The notes under the pieces were generated by a model that was not told where the DNA came from, did no database searches, and was given only the letters and a program-made list of their open reading frames with translations. The translations under genes and the position numbers were made by a program. This document shows, in pieces, positions 45,071 to 53,141 of a stretch of 64,000 nucleotides of DNA (positions are counted from its first letter, which is position 1; every line of letters begins with the position of its first letter). Source of the stretch: Sphingomonas panacis (lineage in GTDB: Bacteria > Pseudomonadota > Alphaproteobacteria > Sphingomonadales > Sphingomonadaceae); the NCBI RefSeq assembly GCF_001717955.1, contig NZ_CP014168.1, forward strand, positions 372,001-436,000, written 5' to 3'.

Positions 45071-45860
45071 GCCGGTTTCGCTTGCCGGGCGTAGCGCGCT
45101 CATCACCGGGTCGGTTGGCGGACTGGGTCTGGCGATGGCGCGTGCGCTCGCATCGGCGGGGGTGTCGGTCGTTCTCACCGGACTCGATCCAGCGGAAAAC
45201 ATCGAGAGCGTGCGCCAGCAGATCACCACGGAGTTCGGCGTGGCGGCGCGCTATGTTGAGGCCGACCTGACCGACCCCGACGCGATCCGAACCTTGGTCG
45301 CGCGCGCGAGCGACGGCGCGCCGATCGACATTCTCGTCAACAACGCGGTGGTCCGGCATTTCGCGCCGGTCTGCGATCTCGCGCTGGAGGATTGGAATCG
45401 CGCGCTCGCGGTCAATCTCACCGCCGCGCTGCTTGCCACGCAGCTCGTTCTGCCGGGGATGCGGGCGCGCAACTATGGCCGCGTCTTTAACATGACTTCG
45501 GTGTACGGCTCGCGCGGGACGGTCAATCGCATCGACTATGTCACGACCAAGACCGCGATTCAGGGCATGACCCGCGCGATTGCGCTCGAAACCGCCGGCA
45601 GCGGGGTGACGTGCCACGCGCTCACGCCCGGATCGGTACGCACGCCGATCTGGGGCGAGCGGATCGACGAAACGGTAGCGCGCGAAGGCATCAGCCGCGA
45701 AGAGGCCGAACAACGCTTCCTTGACGGAAAACAGCCGAGCGGCCGCTTCATCGAGGAAGATAGCGTCGCCGAAGTGCTGCTGATGCTGTGCGGGCCGGTC
45801 GGCGAGGATATGAATGGGGCCATCCTTCCCATCGAAGGCGGATGGCTGGCGCGGGGCTGA
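45063..45860 (+). CDS. SDR-family oxidoreductase, 3-hydroxybutyrate dehydrogenase-like
   Basis: 265 residues. TGSVGGLG coenzyme motif, NNAVV in place of NNAG, and catalytic Ser146, Tyr159, Lys163 (YVTTK). The C-terminal insert LDGKQPSGRFIEEDSVAEVLLML is like that of 3-hydroxybutyrate dehydrogenases (R-x-P-x-GRF-type). ATG 45063 starts inside the PrpD-C gene (8-nt overlap). It would interconvert a hydroxy acid and a keto acid. Confidence 0.9.
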   Translation: MREPVSLAGRSALITGSVGGLGLAMARALASAGVSVVLTGLDPAENIESVRQQITTEFGVAARYVEADLTDPDAIRTLVARASDGAPIDILVNNAVVRHFAPVCDLALEDWNRALAVNLTAALLATQLVLPGMRARNYGRVFNMTSVYGSRGTVNRIDYVTTKTAIQGMTRAIALETAGSGVTCHALTPGSVRTPIWGERIDETVAREGISREEAEQRFLDGKQPSGRFIEEDSVAEVLLMLCGPVGEDMNGAILPIEGGWLARG

Positions 45861-45883
45861 CCCCGATAGGTGGAGAAATCGAC

Positions 45884-46771
45884 ATGACGGATACTTCGGT
45901 GCTGGGCTTCGTCGGCCTTGGCAGCATGGGAAGCGCGATGGCGCCGCATCTGGTTACGGCCGGGCATGACGTGGTGGCGTTCGACACGGCCGAGACCGCG
46001 CTCGCCGCGTTTACGGACGCCGGCGGTCGCCGCGCGGATTCGGCTACGGCGGTGGCCGAGCAGGCCGGTATCGTCTTCATCAGCCTTCCCTCCCCGCAAA
46101 TCGTGCAGGACGTCGCGCTCGCATTGGTGCCCGGCAAACCCAGGATCGTCATAGACTTGTCCACGACTGGCCCACGCATGTCGAAGGCCGTCGCCGACGC
46201 GCTGGGCGAGGCTGGGATCACCTTGGTCGATGCGCCGGTGAGCGGCGGGCGTGGCGGCGCGCTCGCCGGCAAGCTGTCGTTGATGGTAGCGTGCCCGAAA
46301 ACGGTGTGGGACGAGGTGGCGCCGCTGCTCGCGACGTTCGGCAAGACATTCCACGTCGGCGAGACCCCCGGCCAGGCCCAGACGATGAAACTCGTCAACA
46401 ACGCGCTGTCGGTCGCCGCGCTCGCCGCGACCTGCGAGGGCATGGCGATGGGGGTGAAGGCGGGGCTCGATCCGCAGGTGATGCTCGACGTGTTCAACGC
46501 CTCCAGCGGCCGCAACAGCGCCACGACCGACAAATTCCCGCGCGCGGTGCTCCCGCGGACCTTCGACTTCGGCTTCGCGACCCAATTGTCGTTGAAGGAC
46601 ATGCGGCTGTGCCTCGACGAAGCCGAGGCGATGGGCGTACCGATGATGATGAGCACCACCGCGCGCACCATGCTCAACATCACGCAGGCGCGCTTCGGCG
46701 GCGCGTCGGACTTTACCGAGATGGCCAAGGTGGTCGAACAATGGGCCGGCGTCGAAATCGGCGGCAAGTGA
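45884..46771 (+). CDS. Beta-hydroxyacid dehydrogenase (3-hydroxyisobutyrate dehydrogenase-like)
   Basis: 295 residues. Rossmann motif GFVGLGSMGSAMA at the N-terminus, substrate motif DAPVSGGRGGA, and the catalytic Lys in MKLVNNAL, the three hallmarks of the HIBADH/tartronate semialdehyde reductase family. ATG 45884 has GGTGGAG upstream. It follows the SDR by 23 nt and precedes the MBL hydrolase by 12 nt. Product would be a semialdehyde or keto acid, which could feed the aldehyde dehydrogenase downstream. Confidence 0.92.
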   Translation: MTDTSVLGFVGLGSMGSAMAPHLVTAGHDVVAFDTAETALAAFTDAGGRRADSATAVAEQAGIVFISLPSPQIVQDVALALVPGKPRIVIDLSTTGPRMSKAVADALGEAGITLVDAPVSGGRGGALAGKLSLMVACPKTVWDEVAPLLATFGKTFHVGETPGQAQTMKLVNNALSVAALAATCEGMAMGVKAGLDPQVMLDVFNASSGRNSATTDKFPRAVLPRTFDFGFATQLSLKDMRLCLDEAEAMGVPMMMSTTARTMLNITQARFGGASDFTEMAKVVEQWAGVEIGGK

Positions 46772-46783
46772 CGGGAGCCGGAG

Positions 46784-47578
46784 ATGGAGTCGACCTTCGA
46801 AATCTACGCGGTCCGCTACGGCCATCATGATCGCAACGCCGCCGCCAATTTCATCGGCGGCGATCCGCACGATCAACCGATGGCGCTCGACTATTTCGTC
46901 TGGGCGATCGTCGGGGCAGAGAAGACCTATGTCGTCGATACGGGCTTCGACGCGACCACCAGCCGCGTGCGCAACCGCCAGCTCGTCCGTCCGGTCGAGG
47001 ATGGCTTGCGCGCGATCGGCATCGAGCCGGCGAACGTGAGCGACGTCATCATCTCGCACATGCATTTCGACCATGCCGGCAACCGCGACCTGTTCCCCGC
47101 AGCGACGTACCACTTGCAGGATGTCGAGATGGCGTTCTGCACCGGGCGGTGCATGTGCCAGCCGTTCCTCAACCATTCCTTCGCGGTGGAGGACGTGCAA
47201 TCGATGGTCGGCAAGGTGTTCGCGGGCCGGGTGCATTTCCACGACGGCGACAGCGAGATCGAACCGGGACTGAGCGTCCACCGCGTTGGCGGGCACACGC
47301 GCGGGCTTCAGATCGTGCGCGTCAAGACGAAGCGCGGCTGGGTGGTGATCGGGTCGGACGCGTCGCATTTCTACGCGAATTTCGAGCAATATCGCCCGTT
47401 CCCGGTGGTCGAGAGCGTGTCCGACATGCTTGCCGGCTATGATACGATGCGGCGGCTATCGAGTTCGATCCGCCACATCATACCCGGCCACGATCCGCTC
47501 GTGCTCGCCCGCTATCCCGTGGTCCGCGCGGATCTCGCCGACGTGGTGCGGCTGGATCTGGAGCCGATCGGTTCCTAG
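46784..47578 (+). CDS. MBL-fold metallohydrolase, N-acyl homoserine lactonase-like
   Basis: 264 residues. Dinuclear zinc site motif SHMHFDHAG (His92, His94, Asp96, His97), further VGGHTRG and GSDASH for the remaining ligands, and a C-terminal PGHDP. The order and spacing are those of the AiiA-type lactonases. In this operon a catabolic lactone is a more likely substrate than a quorum signal, but quorum quenching cannot be excluded. No signal peptide, so cytoplasmic. It is the last gene of the PrpD-C operon. Confidence 0.9.
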   Translation: MESTFEIYAVRYGHHDRNAAANFIGGDPHDQPMALDYFVWAIVGAEKTYVVDTGFDATTSRVRNRQLVRPVEDGLRAIGIEPANVSDVIISHMHFDHAGNRDLFPAATYHLQDVEMAFCTGRCMCQPFLNHSFAVEDVQSMVGKVFAGRVHFHDGDSEIEPGLSVHRVGGHTRGLQIVRVKTKRGWVVIGSDASHFYANFEQYRPFPVVESVSDMLAGYDTMRRLSSSIRHIIPGHDPLVLARYPVVRADLADVVRLDLEPIGS

Positions 47579-47591
47579 ATCTTAATAAGAT
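47579..47591. promoter_or_regulatory. 13-bp palindrome before aldehyde dehydrogenase gene
   Basis: ATCTTA-A-TAAGAT, a perfect dyad directly after the MBL stop and 62 nt before the gabD-like start. It could be an operator or part of a promoter; it does not match the TACCGGTA sites. Confidence 0.35.
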
Positions 47592-47599
47592 GCCTTAGC

Positions 47600-47620
47600 C
47601 CGTTCGTACTGAGCGAACGG
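47600..47620. repeat. Short GTTCGT-type palindromic extragenic repeat
   Basis: CCGTTCG (47600-47606) and CGAACGG (47614-47620) with a 7-nt loop TACTGAG. It shares its CCGTTCGT core with the longer repeat at 13594-13645. Confidence 0.55.
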
Positions 47621-47653
47621 AGTTGGCTATTCGCTCGGTGCCACGGAGAACGC

Positions 47654-49123
47654 ATGACCGATACCATTCTCGACACGCTCAAGGCGGACGGCTGGCTGCG
47701 CGAGACGAACGCGATCGGTGGCGTGTGGCGAGCCGCCGACACGGGCGAGACCCTGGACGTCACCAACCCGGCGACGGGCGCGGTGATCGGCACGATCGCC
47801 TGGGCGGGCGCTGTCGAGACGAACGCGGCGATCGATGCCGCACAAGCCGCGTTCAAGACCTGGTCGATGACGCTCGCGGCCGAGCGCGCCGCCGCACTGC
47901 ACCGCATGGCCGCAGTCATCCGCGAGCACGCCGAGCCGCTCGCGGCGATGTTGACGCTCGAACAGGGCAAGCCGTTGGCGGAAGCCCGTGCGGAAATCCT
48001 GCTCGGCGCGCAGTATGTGCAATGGTTCGCGGAAGAAGCGCGCCGCATCAACGGCTCGGTCGTGCCCTCGCCGTGGCCGGGCCGCCAGGTCCTCGTCACG
48101 CGCGAGCCCGTGGGGGTGGTCGCGGCGATCTCGCCGTGGAACTTTCCCTTCTCTATGCTGTCACGCAAGATTGCGCCGGCGCTTGCGGCGGGCTGCACCG
48201 TCGTCGTCAAGCCGTCCGAATTCACGCCCTATTGCGGGCTGCTGTGGGCGGTGCTCGCCGAACAGGCAGGCATCCCCGCCGGTGTCGTCAACGTCGTCAC
48301 CGGCGATGCAGTCGCGATCGGCGGCGCGCTCACAGCCAGTCCGCTGGTGCGCAAGCTGACCTTCACCGGCTCGACTCGGGTCGGCAAGCTTCTCTACGAG
48401 CAGTCGGGCGCGACGATGAAGAAGCTGTCGATGGAACTTGGCGGCAACGCGCCGTTCCTCGTCTTCGACGATGCCGATCTTGAGAAGGCGGTCGAAGGCG
48501 CGATCGCCTCGAAATACCGCAACAGCGGGCAGACCTGCGTCTGCACCAACCGCTTCTACATCCAGGACGGCATCTACGACGCGTTCGCCGCGCGTTTCAC
48601 CGAGCGGGTTAAAGCGCTCAAGGTCGGCGACGGCTTCGCGGCCGATGTCCAGCAGGGTCCGCTCATCAACGATGCTGCCGTGGCAAAGGTCGCGGCGCAT
48701 GTCGCCGATGCGGTGGCGAAAGGCGGCGTGGTGCTGACCGGCGGCAAGCCGCACGCGCTGGGCGGCACGTTCTACGAGCCGACCGTCATCCGCGATGCGA
48801 CCAAGGACATGCTCGTCGCGCATGAAGAGACGTTCGGGCCGCTGGCTGCGCTGTTCCGCTTCACGCACGAACAGGACGGCATCGATGCCGCCAATGCCAC
48901 CGAATTCGGGCTTGCCGCATATTTCTACACGCGCGATCTCGCCCGCACATTTCGCGTCGCGCGCGCTCTGGAGGCGGGGATGGTCGGCATCAACGAAGGC
49001 ATCATCACCAGTGAGGTCGCGCCGTTCGGCGGCGTGAAGGACAGCGGCATCGGCCGTGAGGGATCGAGCCTTGGCATCGAGGAGTTCCTGCACGTCAAGT
49101 ATCTGTGCGTGGGCGGTCTCTGA
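47654..49123 (+). CDS. gabD: NAD(P)+-dependent succinate-semialdehyde dehydrogenase
   Basis: 489 residues, the normal GabD length. PWNFPFSMLSRKIAPALAAGC, FTGSTRVGKLL, general base Glu in MELGGNAPFLVFDDADL and nucleophile Cys in SGQTCVCTNR match GabD closely, including the redox-regulatory Cys-x-Cys pair. It oxidises succinate (or a related) semialdehyde to the acid, giving a path into the TCA cycle. GGAG lies 6 nt before ATG 47654. It follows the PrpD-C operon by 75 nt with a palindrome and a REP-like repeat between. Confidence 0.92.
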   Translation: MTDTILDTLKADGWLRETNAIGGVWRAADTGETLDVTNPATGAVIGTIAWAGAVETNAAIDAAQAAFKTWSMTLAAERAAALHRMAAVIREHAEPLAAMLTLEQGKPLAEARAEILLGAQYVQWFAEEARRINGSVVPSPWPGRQVLVTREPVGVVAAISPWNFPFSMLSRKIAPALAAGCTVVVKPSEFTPYCGLLWAVLAEQAGIPAGVVNVVTGDAVAIGGALTASPLVRKLTFTGSTRVGKLLYEQSGATMKKLSMELGGNAPFLVFDDADLEKAVEGAIASKYRNSGQTCVCTNRFYIQDGIYDAFAARFTERVKALKVGDGFAADVQQGPLINDAAVAKVAAHVADAVAKGGVVLTGGKPHALGGTFYEPTVIRDATKDMLVAHEETFGPLAALFRFTHEQDGIDAANATEFGLAAYFYTRDLARTFRVARALEAGMVGINEGIITSEVAPFGGVKDSGIGREGSSLGIEEFLHVKYLCVGGL

Positions 49124-49267
49124 CCACTGTGTTCAATCCGGCGCGTTGACGGCGTTGGACGGCGTGACGTTCGCGCCGCTATCGACACCACCTACAGGGC
49201 AGCGCGCGCGAAGGCTGGTGGAAAGCCGAGTGCGCTGACACTTGGCTCGCCACCGGCAACCGCAGCT

Positions 49268-50248
49268 TCAGTCGTCGCGGTGCCACCCGGTGAAGATGCG
49301 TCGTCCGGTGTCATGCAGAACTTTGCGTCGCTCATCCTCGTTCAGCAACGCGGTGGAGGCAATCGCGCGCGCGATCATTTCCTTATAGGTGCCAGACGAA
49401 GTGCCAATGTCGGAACCCCACATCACCTTGTCCGGGCCATAGAGATCGACCGCGCGGCGCAAGACCTCCTCCGGCGAGATGCCTTGTTCACGGATTACAT
49501 CCATGCTGAGCGAGGTGAATTTTACGGAAATGTTATCGCGCTTGGTAAAGCCGGCGAAGTTCTCGCCCAACCCAAAATCCGCGTCGGTCACGACGGGCAT
49601 GAAAAGATGGTCCAGCACGATCGGTAGGCTGGGGAAGCGATCGGCCATCGCCTCGATCACGGGGATCAGGATCTCTCCCCCGACCCCTGGTGCTTCGATA
49701 TCGACGACCAAGCCGAGCTGGTCGGCAAGCGACCAGACCTCGATCGATTCGGGCGCACTCAACCAGCTTTTCTTGTCCTTGATGCCGACGCCGAAGAAGC
49801 GGATGCCCACTATTCCGCGTTTCGCCAGATCCTGTACCATGCCCGGCGTTTCAGGCGCCTGCGGATCGACGATGATGACGGCGCGCATCTGATCCGGGAA
49901 AATATCGGCGGCATCGACGATATAGCTATTGTCGGTGCGGTAGATCATCCCTTTCTGCACGGCCGCGATACCCACGACATTTTCTTCTTCCATCCAGGCA
50001 TGCATCTGCTCGGCAGTCGGCTTTTCGTTGATCGGATCAGGGCCATGCATGCCGCCGGGCTTGCCGATGGTGCCGGGGCCGAAGGGCGTATACGTTCCCG
50101 ACACATTCTCGGTCGGGGCAAGCTTGATGGGGTTGCGCGGATAGCGCGCGATATCGTCAGAAACCAAATGGGCATGCGAATCGTACAAACGCATGCGGGT
50201 TTCCGGCAGAGCGCCATTAGAGTTCGGGACCGACACTTCGCTCTCCAT
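49268..50248 (-). CDS. Amidohydrolase-2 family metal hydrolase (AH4)
   Basis: 326 residues. DSHAHLVSDD, IVLDHLFMP and VMWGSDIGTS give the HxH, His and Asp set. It is a paralogue of AH1: both have the YDNSYI/TDNSYI and GVRGVRF/GIVGIRF blocks at matching places. ATG 50248 (MESEVS) is chosen. The gene is alone at the edge of the catabolic region. GTCAGTATAT, also found upstream of the AH1 operon, lies about 80 nt before its start. Confidence 0.88.
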   Translation of the reverse strand: MESEVSVPNSNGALPETRMRLYDSHAHLVSDDIARYPRNPIKLAPTENVSGTYTPFGPGTIGKPGGMHGPDPINEKPTAEQMHAWMEEENVVGIAAVQKGMIYRTDNSYIVDAADIFPDQMRAVIIVDPQAPETPGMVQDLAKRGIVGIRFFGVGIKDKKSWLSAPESIEVWSLADQLGLVVDIEAPGVGGEILIPVIEAMADRFPSLPIVLDHLFMPVVTDADFGLGENFAGFTKRDNISVKFTSLSMDVIREQGISPEEVLRRAVDLYGPDKVMWGSDIGTSSGTYKEMIARAIASTALLNEDERRKVLHDTGRRIFTGWHRDD

Positions 50249-50526
50249 CGTTGGTTCTTGTGCGACCGGATTTGGCCCATCACCGGCACGTCCACAACGA
50301 CCCGAATGGACTGGCACCGCGCGCTTTTGATATACTGACCACGGAGCGGCGCCGAAGGCGCGTTGACGCCCCCCTTGCTTTCCATTTCTGCGCGAGAGTA
50401 TTCCGGCCTTGAGAAGCCTACGGGCCAGGCGCTGGAACACACTCTTCCCCGCCGCGAGGCAACTGGCGCCGCAACCTGTCGAATGTCCGATGGTGCCCCG
50501 AGCCGCGCTCTTCGTCCCCGCGCCGC
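50249..50526. promoter_or_regulatory. Intergenic region at the edge of the catabolic block
   Basis: 278 nt between AH4 and the XRE regulator, both on the minus strand. It carries the gene-strand motif GTCAGTATAT at 50329-50338. Nothing else is recognisable: no terminator hairpin, tRNA or mobile-element remnant. Confidence 0.35.
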
Positions 50527-51696
50527 CTAGACGAACACCGCCGCAATGACCGCGACGACGTCGGCCGGTGAGCATATGTCGAGGTCCAGTTCCAGATCGG
50601 GGGTGCTGCTATACCCTTTCCTGGCGCCCCATCGATCGAAGGTCACCGTAACGATCCGGTAGCCGTCGCCGCCGCGGACCACGGCGAGGCCACCGGCGGT
50701 CACCGGGCGATCGGGGTCCGCCACCACGACCGCGCTGGCGGGCAGCCCGGGGCCGAGCGTGGCACGGCACACGCGCAGGGCAAACGCCGCCGGACCGGCA
50801 TCGCGCGGCGCCGGGACAACCGCGTCGGTGGGGGTAAAGGCGATCAAGCCGTCCGCCAGCGGCGCGCCGAACACGGGCAGCACGTGCGCAGGCTCGGGCG
50901 GGTGCGCGGCTGTCGCCACGGCCCTCGGCGCGCGCGCGGCGGCTTTGCGTCCCACCGGCTTCGCCACGCTCGCGAGTTCAGCCGACAGCGCCGCAGTGCG
51001 CTCGCGCGCGCGCCGCTCGCGGTCGGCCGGATCGACGATCCGCCCGATCGCGGCGTCGAGGTCACCGCGGCGATACTGGTCGGCGACTTTGGCGCGCAAC
51101 GCATTCTCGTCGGCGACGCCGAACACGCGGCACACCGCCGCCACGGTCGCGGCATTCCAGCGATCAAACGTCTTGTGCGCGTTTTCGAGACGCGACAGGA
51201 TGACCGGCGGCAACCCGAACTCCTTGTCGAGCGCGGCAATCGTCAGCGTCGCATCGGCATTGCGGAGCGCTCGCAACGCGGCGGCGAGTTGAATGGCGAA
51301 GCGCTCTTCCTCCGGCGAAATCGCGCTAGTATCCTGAAACGGCAGCGCCCAGGCGGCGATATCGAAAGCCGGGTCGGCCAGATCGATCAGCAAATCGGCT
51401 GGCGCCACGTCGAGCGCGCGCGCGATCTGCCGCAGTTCATCCGCGCGCGCGACGACTTCGCCACGCTCGATCTTGGACAGGCGGATATAGGGAATGTCGG
51501 GCACGCACTCGCCCAACGCCATCAGCTTCTGCAGGCCGTGGGCGCGGCGCTGCTCGCGAACGCGATTGGGAAAGACAAAGGCACGATAGCGGTCGGGCAC
51601 GATCGGCGCAGGATCTGCCGGGATGCCCCGGCGCCTCTTGGCGGCGGTGTCGCGCCCCTGCTTGGCTTCTGATGGTGATGATCGAGTCCGCGCCAT
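50527..51696 (-). CDS. XRE-family (double HTH) transcriptional regulator
   Basis: About 389 residues. An N-terminal basic stretch is followed by a Cro/CI-type HTH (NRVREQRRAHGLQKLMALGE, YIRLSKIERGEVVARADELRQIARALDV) and a second XRE-like unit (TIAALDKEFGLPPVILSRLENAHKTFDRWNAA split by family insertions). The C-terminus (GGLAVVRGGDGYRIVTVTF) resembles the beta-rich S24/LexA-like or phage repressor C-terminal domain but lacks a recognisable Ser/Lys dyad. ATG 51696 has AAGGA 5 nt upstream and is preferred over ATG 51711. Target genes unknown. Confidence 0.8.
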   Translation of the reverse strand: MARTRSSPSEAKQGRDTAAKRRRGIPADPAPIVPDRYRAFVFPNRVREQRRAHGLQKLMALGECVPDIPYIRLSKIERGEVVARADELRQIARALDVAPADLLIDLADPAFDIAAWALPFQDTSAISPEEERFAIQLAAALRALRNADATLTIAALDKEFGLPPVILSRLENAHKTFDRWNAATVAAVCRVFGVADENALRAKVADQYRRGDLDAAIGRIVDPADRERRARERTAALSAELASVAKPVGRKAAARAPRAVATAAHPPEPAHVLPVFGAPLADGLIAFTPTDAVVPAPRDAGPAAFALRVCRATLGPGLPASAVVVADPDRPVTAGGLAVVRGGDGYRIVTVTFDRWGARKGYSSTPDLELDLDICSPADVVAVIAAVFV

Positions 51697-51804
51697 GCTA
51701 TCCTTCACCATCGAGGCGGGGCGCCATCATCTGCCCCACCCGATCGTTATGGGATAAGCCCGGGATGTTCAATCTTGCCGAACTGGCGATCTTGCGCCGG
51801 CGGC

Positions 51805-53061
51805 TCAGTGCCACACCCGGCTGCCGGGCACGCCGCTGTCGGTCCGGCTGGCGTCGGCGATCATCGCATCCGCGATATCGTCCTGCGGTTCCTCGTCGCG
51901 CCGCATCGACGCCATCGTACCGTTGGCCGGCGCCGTGATCGCGACAAGTCGCGAAAGCACGTTATGCGGTTGGCCGAGCGGCGGCAGGATCTGCGTGGCG
52001 GCGATCTGCGGCTTCGCGTTGCGGCTTCGCGCGTCGGGCGCCTTGGGCCGGCGATAGTCCGCCATCATCGCGAAGCGCGGGTCGGCGCTGGCGAGCTCGG
52101 CAATGCTCCGCGCGGCGCGCTTGGTAATCTGCCGCACGCGCTCCTTGGTGACTCCGGTATCGGTGCCCAGATCATCGAGCGTCGTCACATCGAAGACACG
52201 ACGCTCGACGATCTCCTTGTCTCGCAAAAGCTTCTGTTCCAGCTTCTCGAGCTCGATCGGGCACAGGCCGCGCGCGCGCGCACGCGGCACCTGCGCGGCA
52301 ATGGCGGCGGAATCGAGCGGCTCGGAGCGCAGCGCGCGCTTGGGCCGCGGGCGCTTGCGCAATTGCGCGATGCCGGCGGCGCGTTCCTGGTCGATATAGG
52401 CCTCGATCAGCGACGCGGCTGCCGCCTGGGCGAGATAGTCGGAGGCGCCCGCCTCGGTGCGCGCCAGTGCGCCACCGTCCTCGAGCATCGCTTCCAGGCT
52501 TGCCTCGCCGCCGTCGTCGCCGGTGGTGATGGCGTGCAGCGAGACGGTCGTCGCATCGACCTTCTTGGCGGAAGGCCGCTGGTCGGTCATCACCCGGAAG
52601 CGCAGGCTCTGCAACTCGCCGCGGATCTGCCAGTTTATGAAGGTCGTGAACTGCGCCTTGGTTGGATCATAATCACAGATGAACTCGATCAGATGGTGGT
52701 CGGCGAGCAGGCGCGGATAGGGCGCGAAAAGCTTGCTCGATTTGGGATCGTCGAGATGCGGCTCGATGCCGGTCGCGCCACCCTTTTTGAACGTACTGAG
52801 CAGCCGGAACAGCAGCGTCAGCAGATCGCGAAAGTCGCTGTCCTTCCAGCGCGGCCCCTTGAACGAGCGGAGGATGCCTTTGCCCGCGTTCTTGACCGTG
52901 GCGAACGAATTGCCGACGACGAACGCGCCGATCGCGGCGCCGACGATCGCCATCAACTCGTGCGGCAGCGCCTCGAGGATCACCGCCATCTTGCCGCCCG
53001 ACATCAGGAAGCTGCCGAACACGCATCCCAGGATGAGGAGAAATCCGACACCGTTCACCAT
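51805..53061 (-). CDS. In-frame chimera: MotA N-terminus fused to sigma-70 regions 2.3-4
   Basis: 418 residues. Residues 1-131 look like the start of a flagellar stator MotA: two membrane helices (FLLILGCVFGSFLMSGG and ELMAIVGAAIGAFVVGN) and the cytoplasmic part FRDLLTLLFRLLSTFKKGG up to FICDY. From residue 132 (DPTKAQFTTFINWQIRG) it is a sigma factor from region 2.3 on, with EKLEQKLLRDKEIVERR and a region 4.2 HTH GVTKERVRQITKRA. Missing are MotA helices 3-4 and the sigma core-binding regions 2.1-2.2. The join is near 52669. It may be a deletion product, a pseudogene, an assembly join or, least likely, a functional membrane-tethered factor. Confidence 0.82.
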   Translation of the reverse strand: MVNGVGFLLILGCVFGSFLMSGGKMAVILEALPHELMAIVGAAIGAFVVGNSFATVKNAGKGILRSFKGPRWKDSDFRDLLTLLFRLLSTFKKGGATGIEPHLDDPKSSKLFAPYPRLLADHHLIEFICDYDPTKAQFTTFINWQIRGELQSLRFRVMTDQRPSAKKVDATTVSLHAITTGDDGGEASLEAMLEDGGALARTEAGASDYLAQAAAASLIEAYIDQERAAGIAQLRKRPRPKRALRSEPLDSAAIAAQVPRARARGLCPIELEKLEQKLLRDKEIVERRVFDVTTLDDLGTDTGVTKERVRQITKRAARSIAELASADPRFAMMADYRRPKAPDARSRNAKPQIAATQILPPLGQPHNVLSRLVAITAPANGTMASMRRDEEPQDDIADAMIADASRTDSGVPGSRVWH

Positions 53062-53141
53062 GACGCGCTTTGCTTTTCCGAGACGAGGATCATATTACTT
53101 TATAGGAGGAGCGCGCCGCCTGGCGTCACAACCCACACATT

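Noticed and set aside
50249..50526. Integration boundary (tRNA, att site or integrase remnant) at the end of the catabolic block
   Set aside because: No tRNA-like cloverleaf, direct repeat or recombinase fragment could be seen; the change in gene content alone does not show integration.
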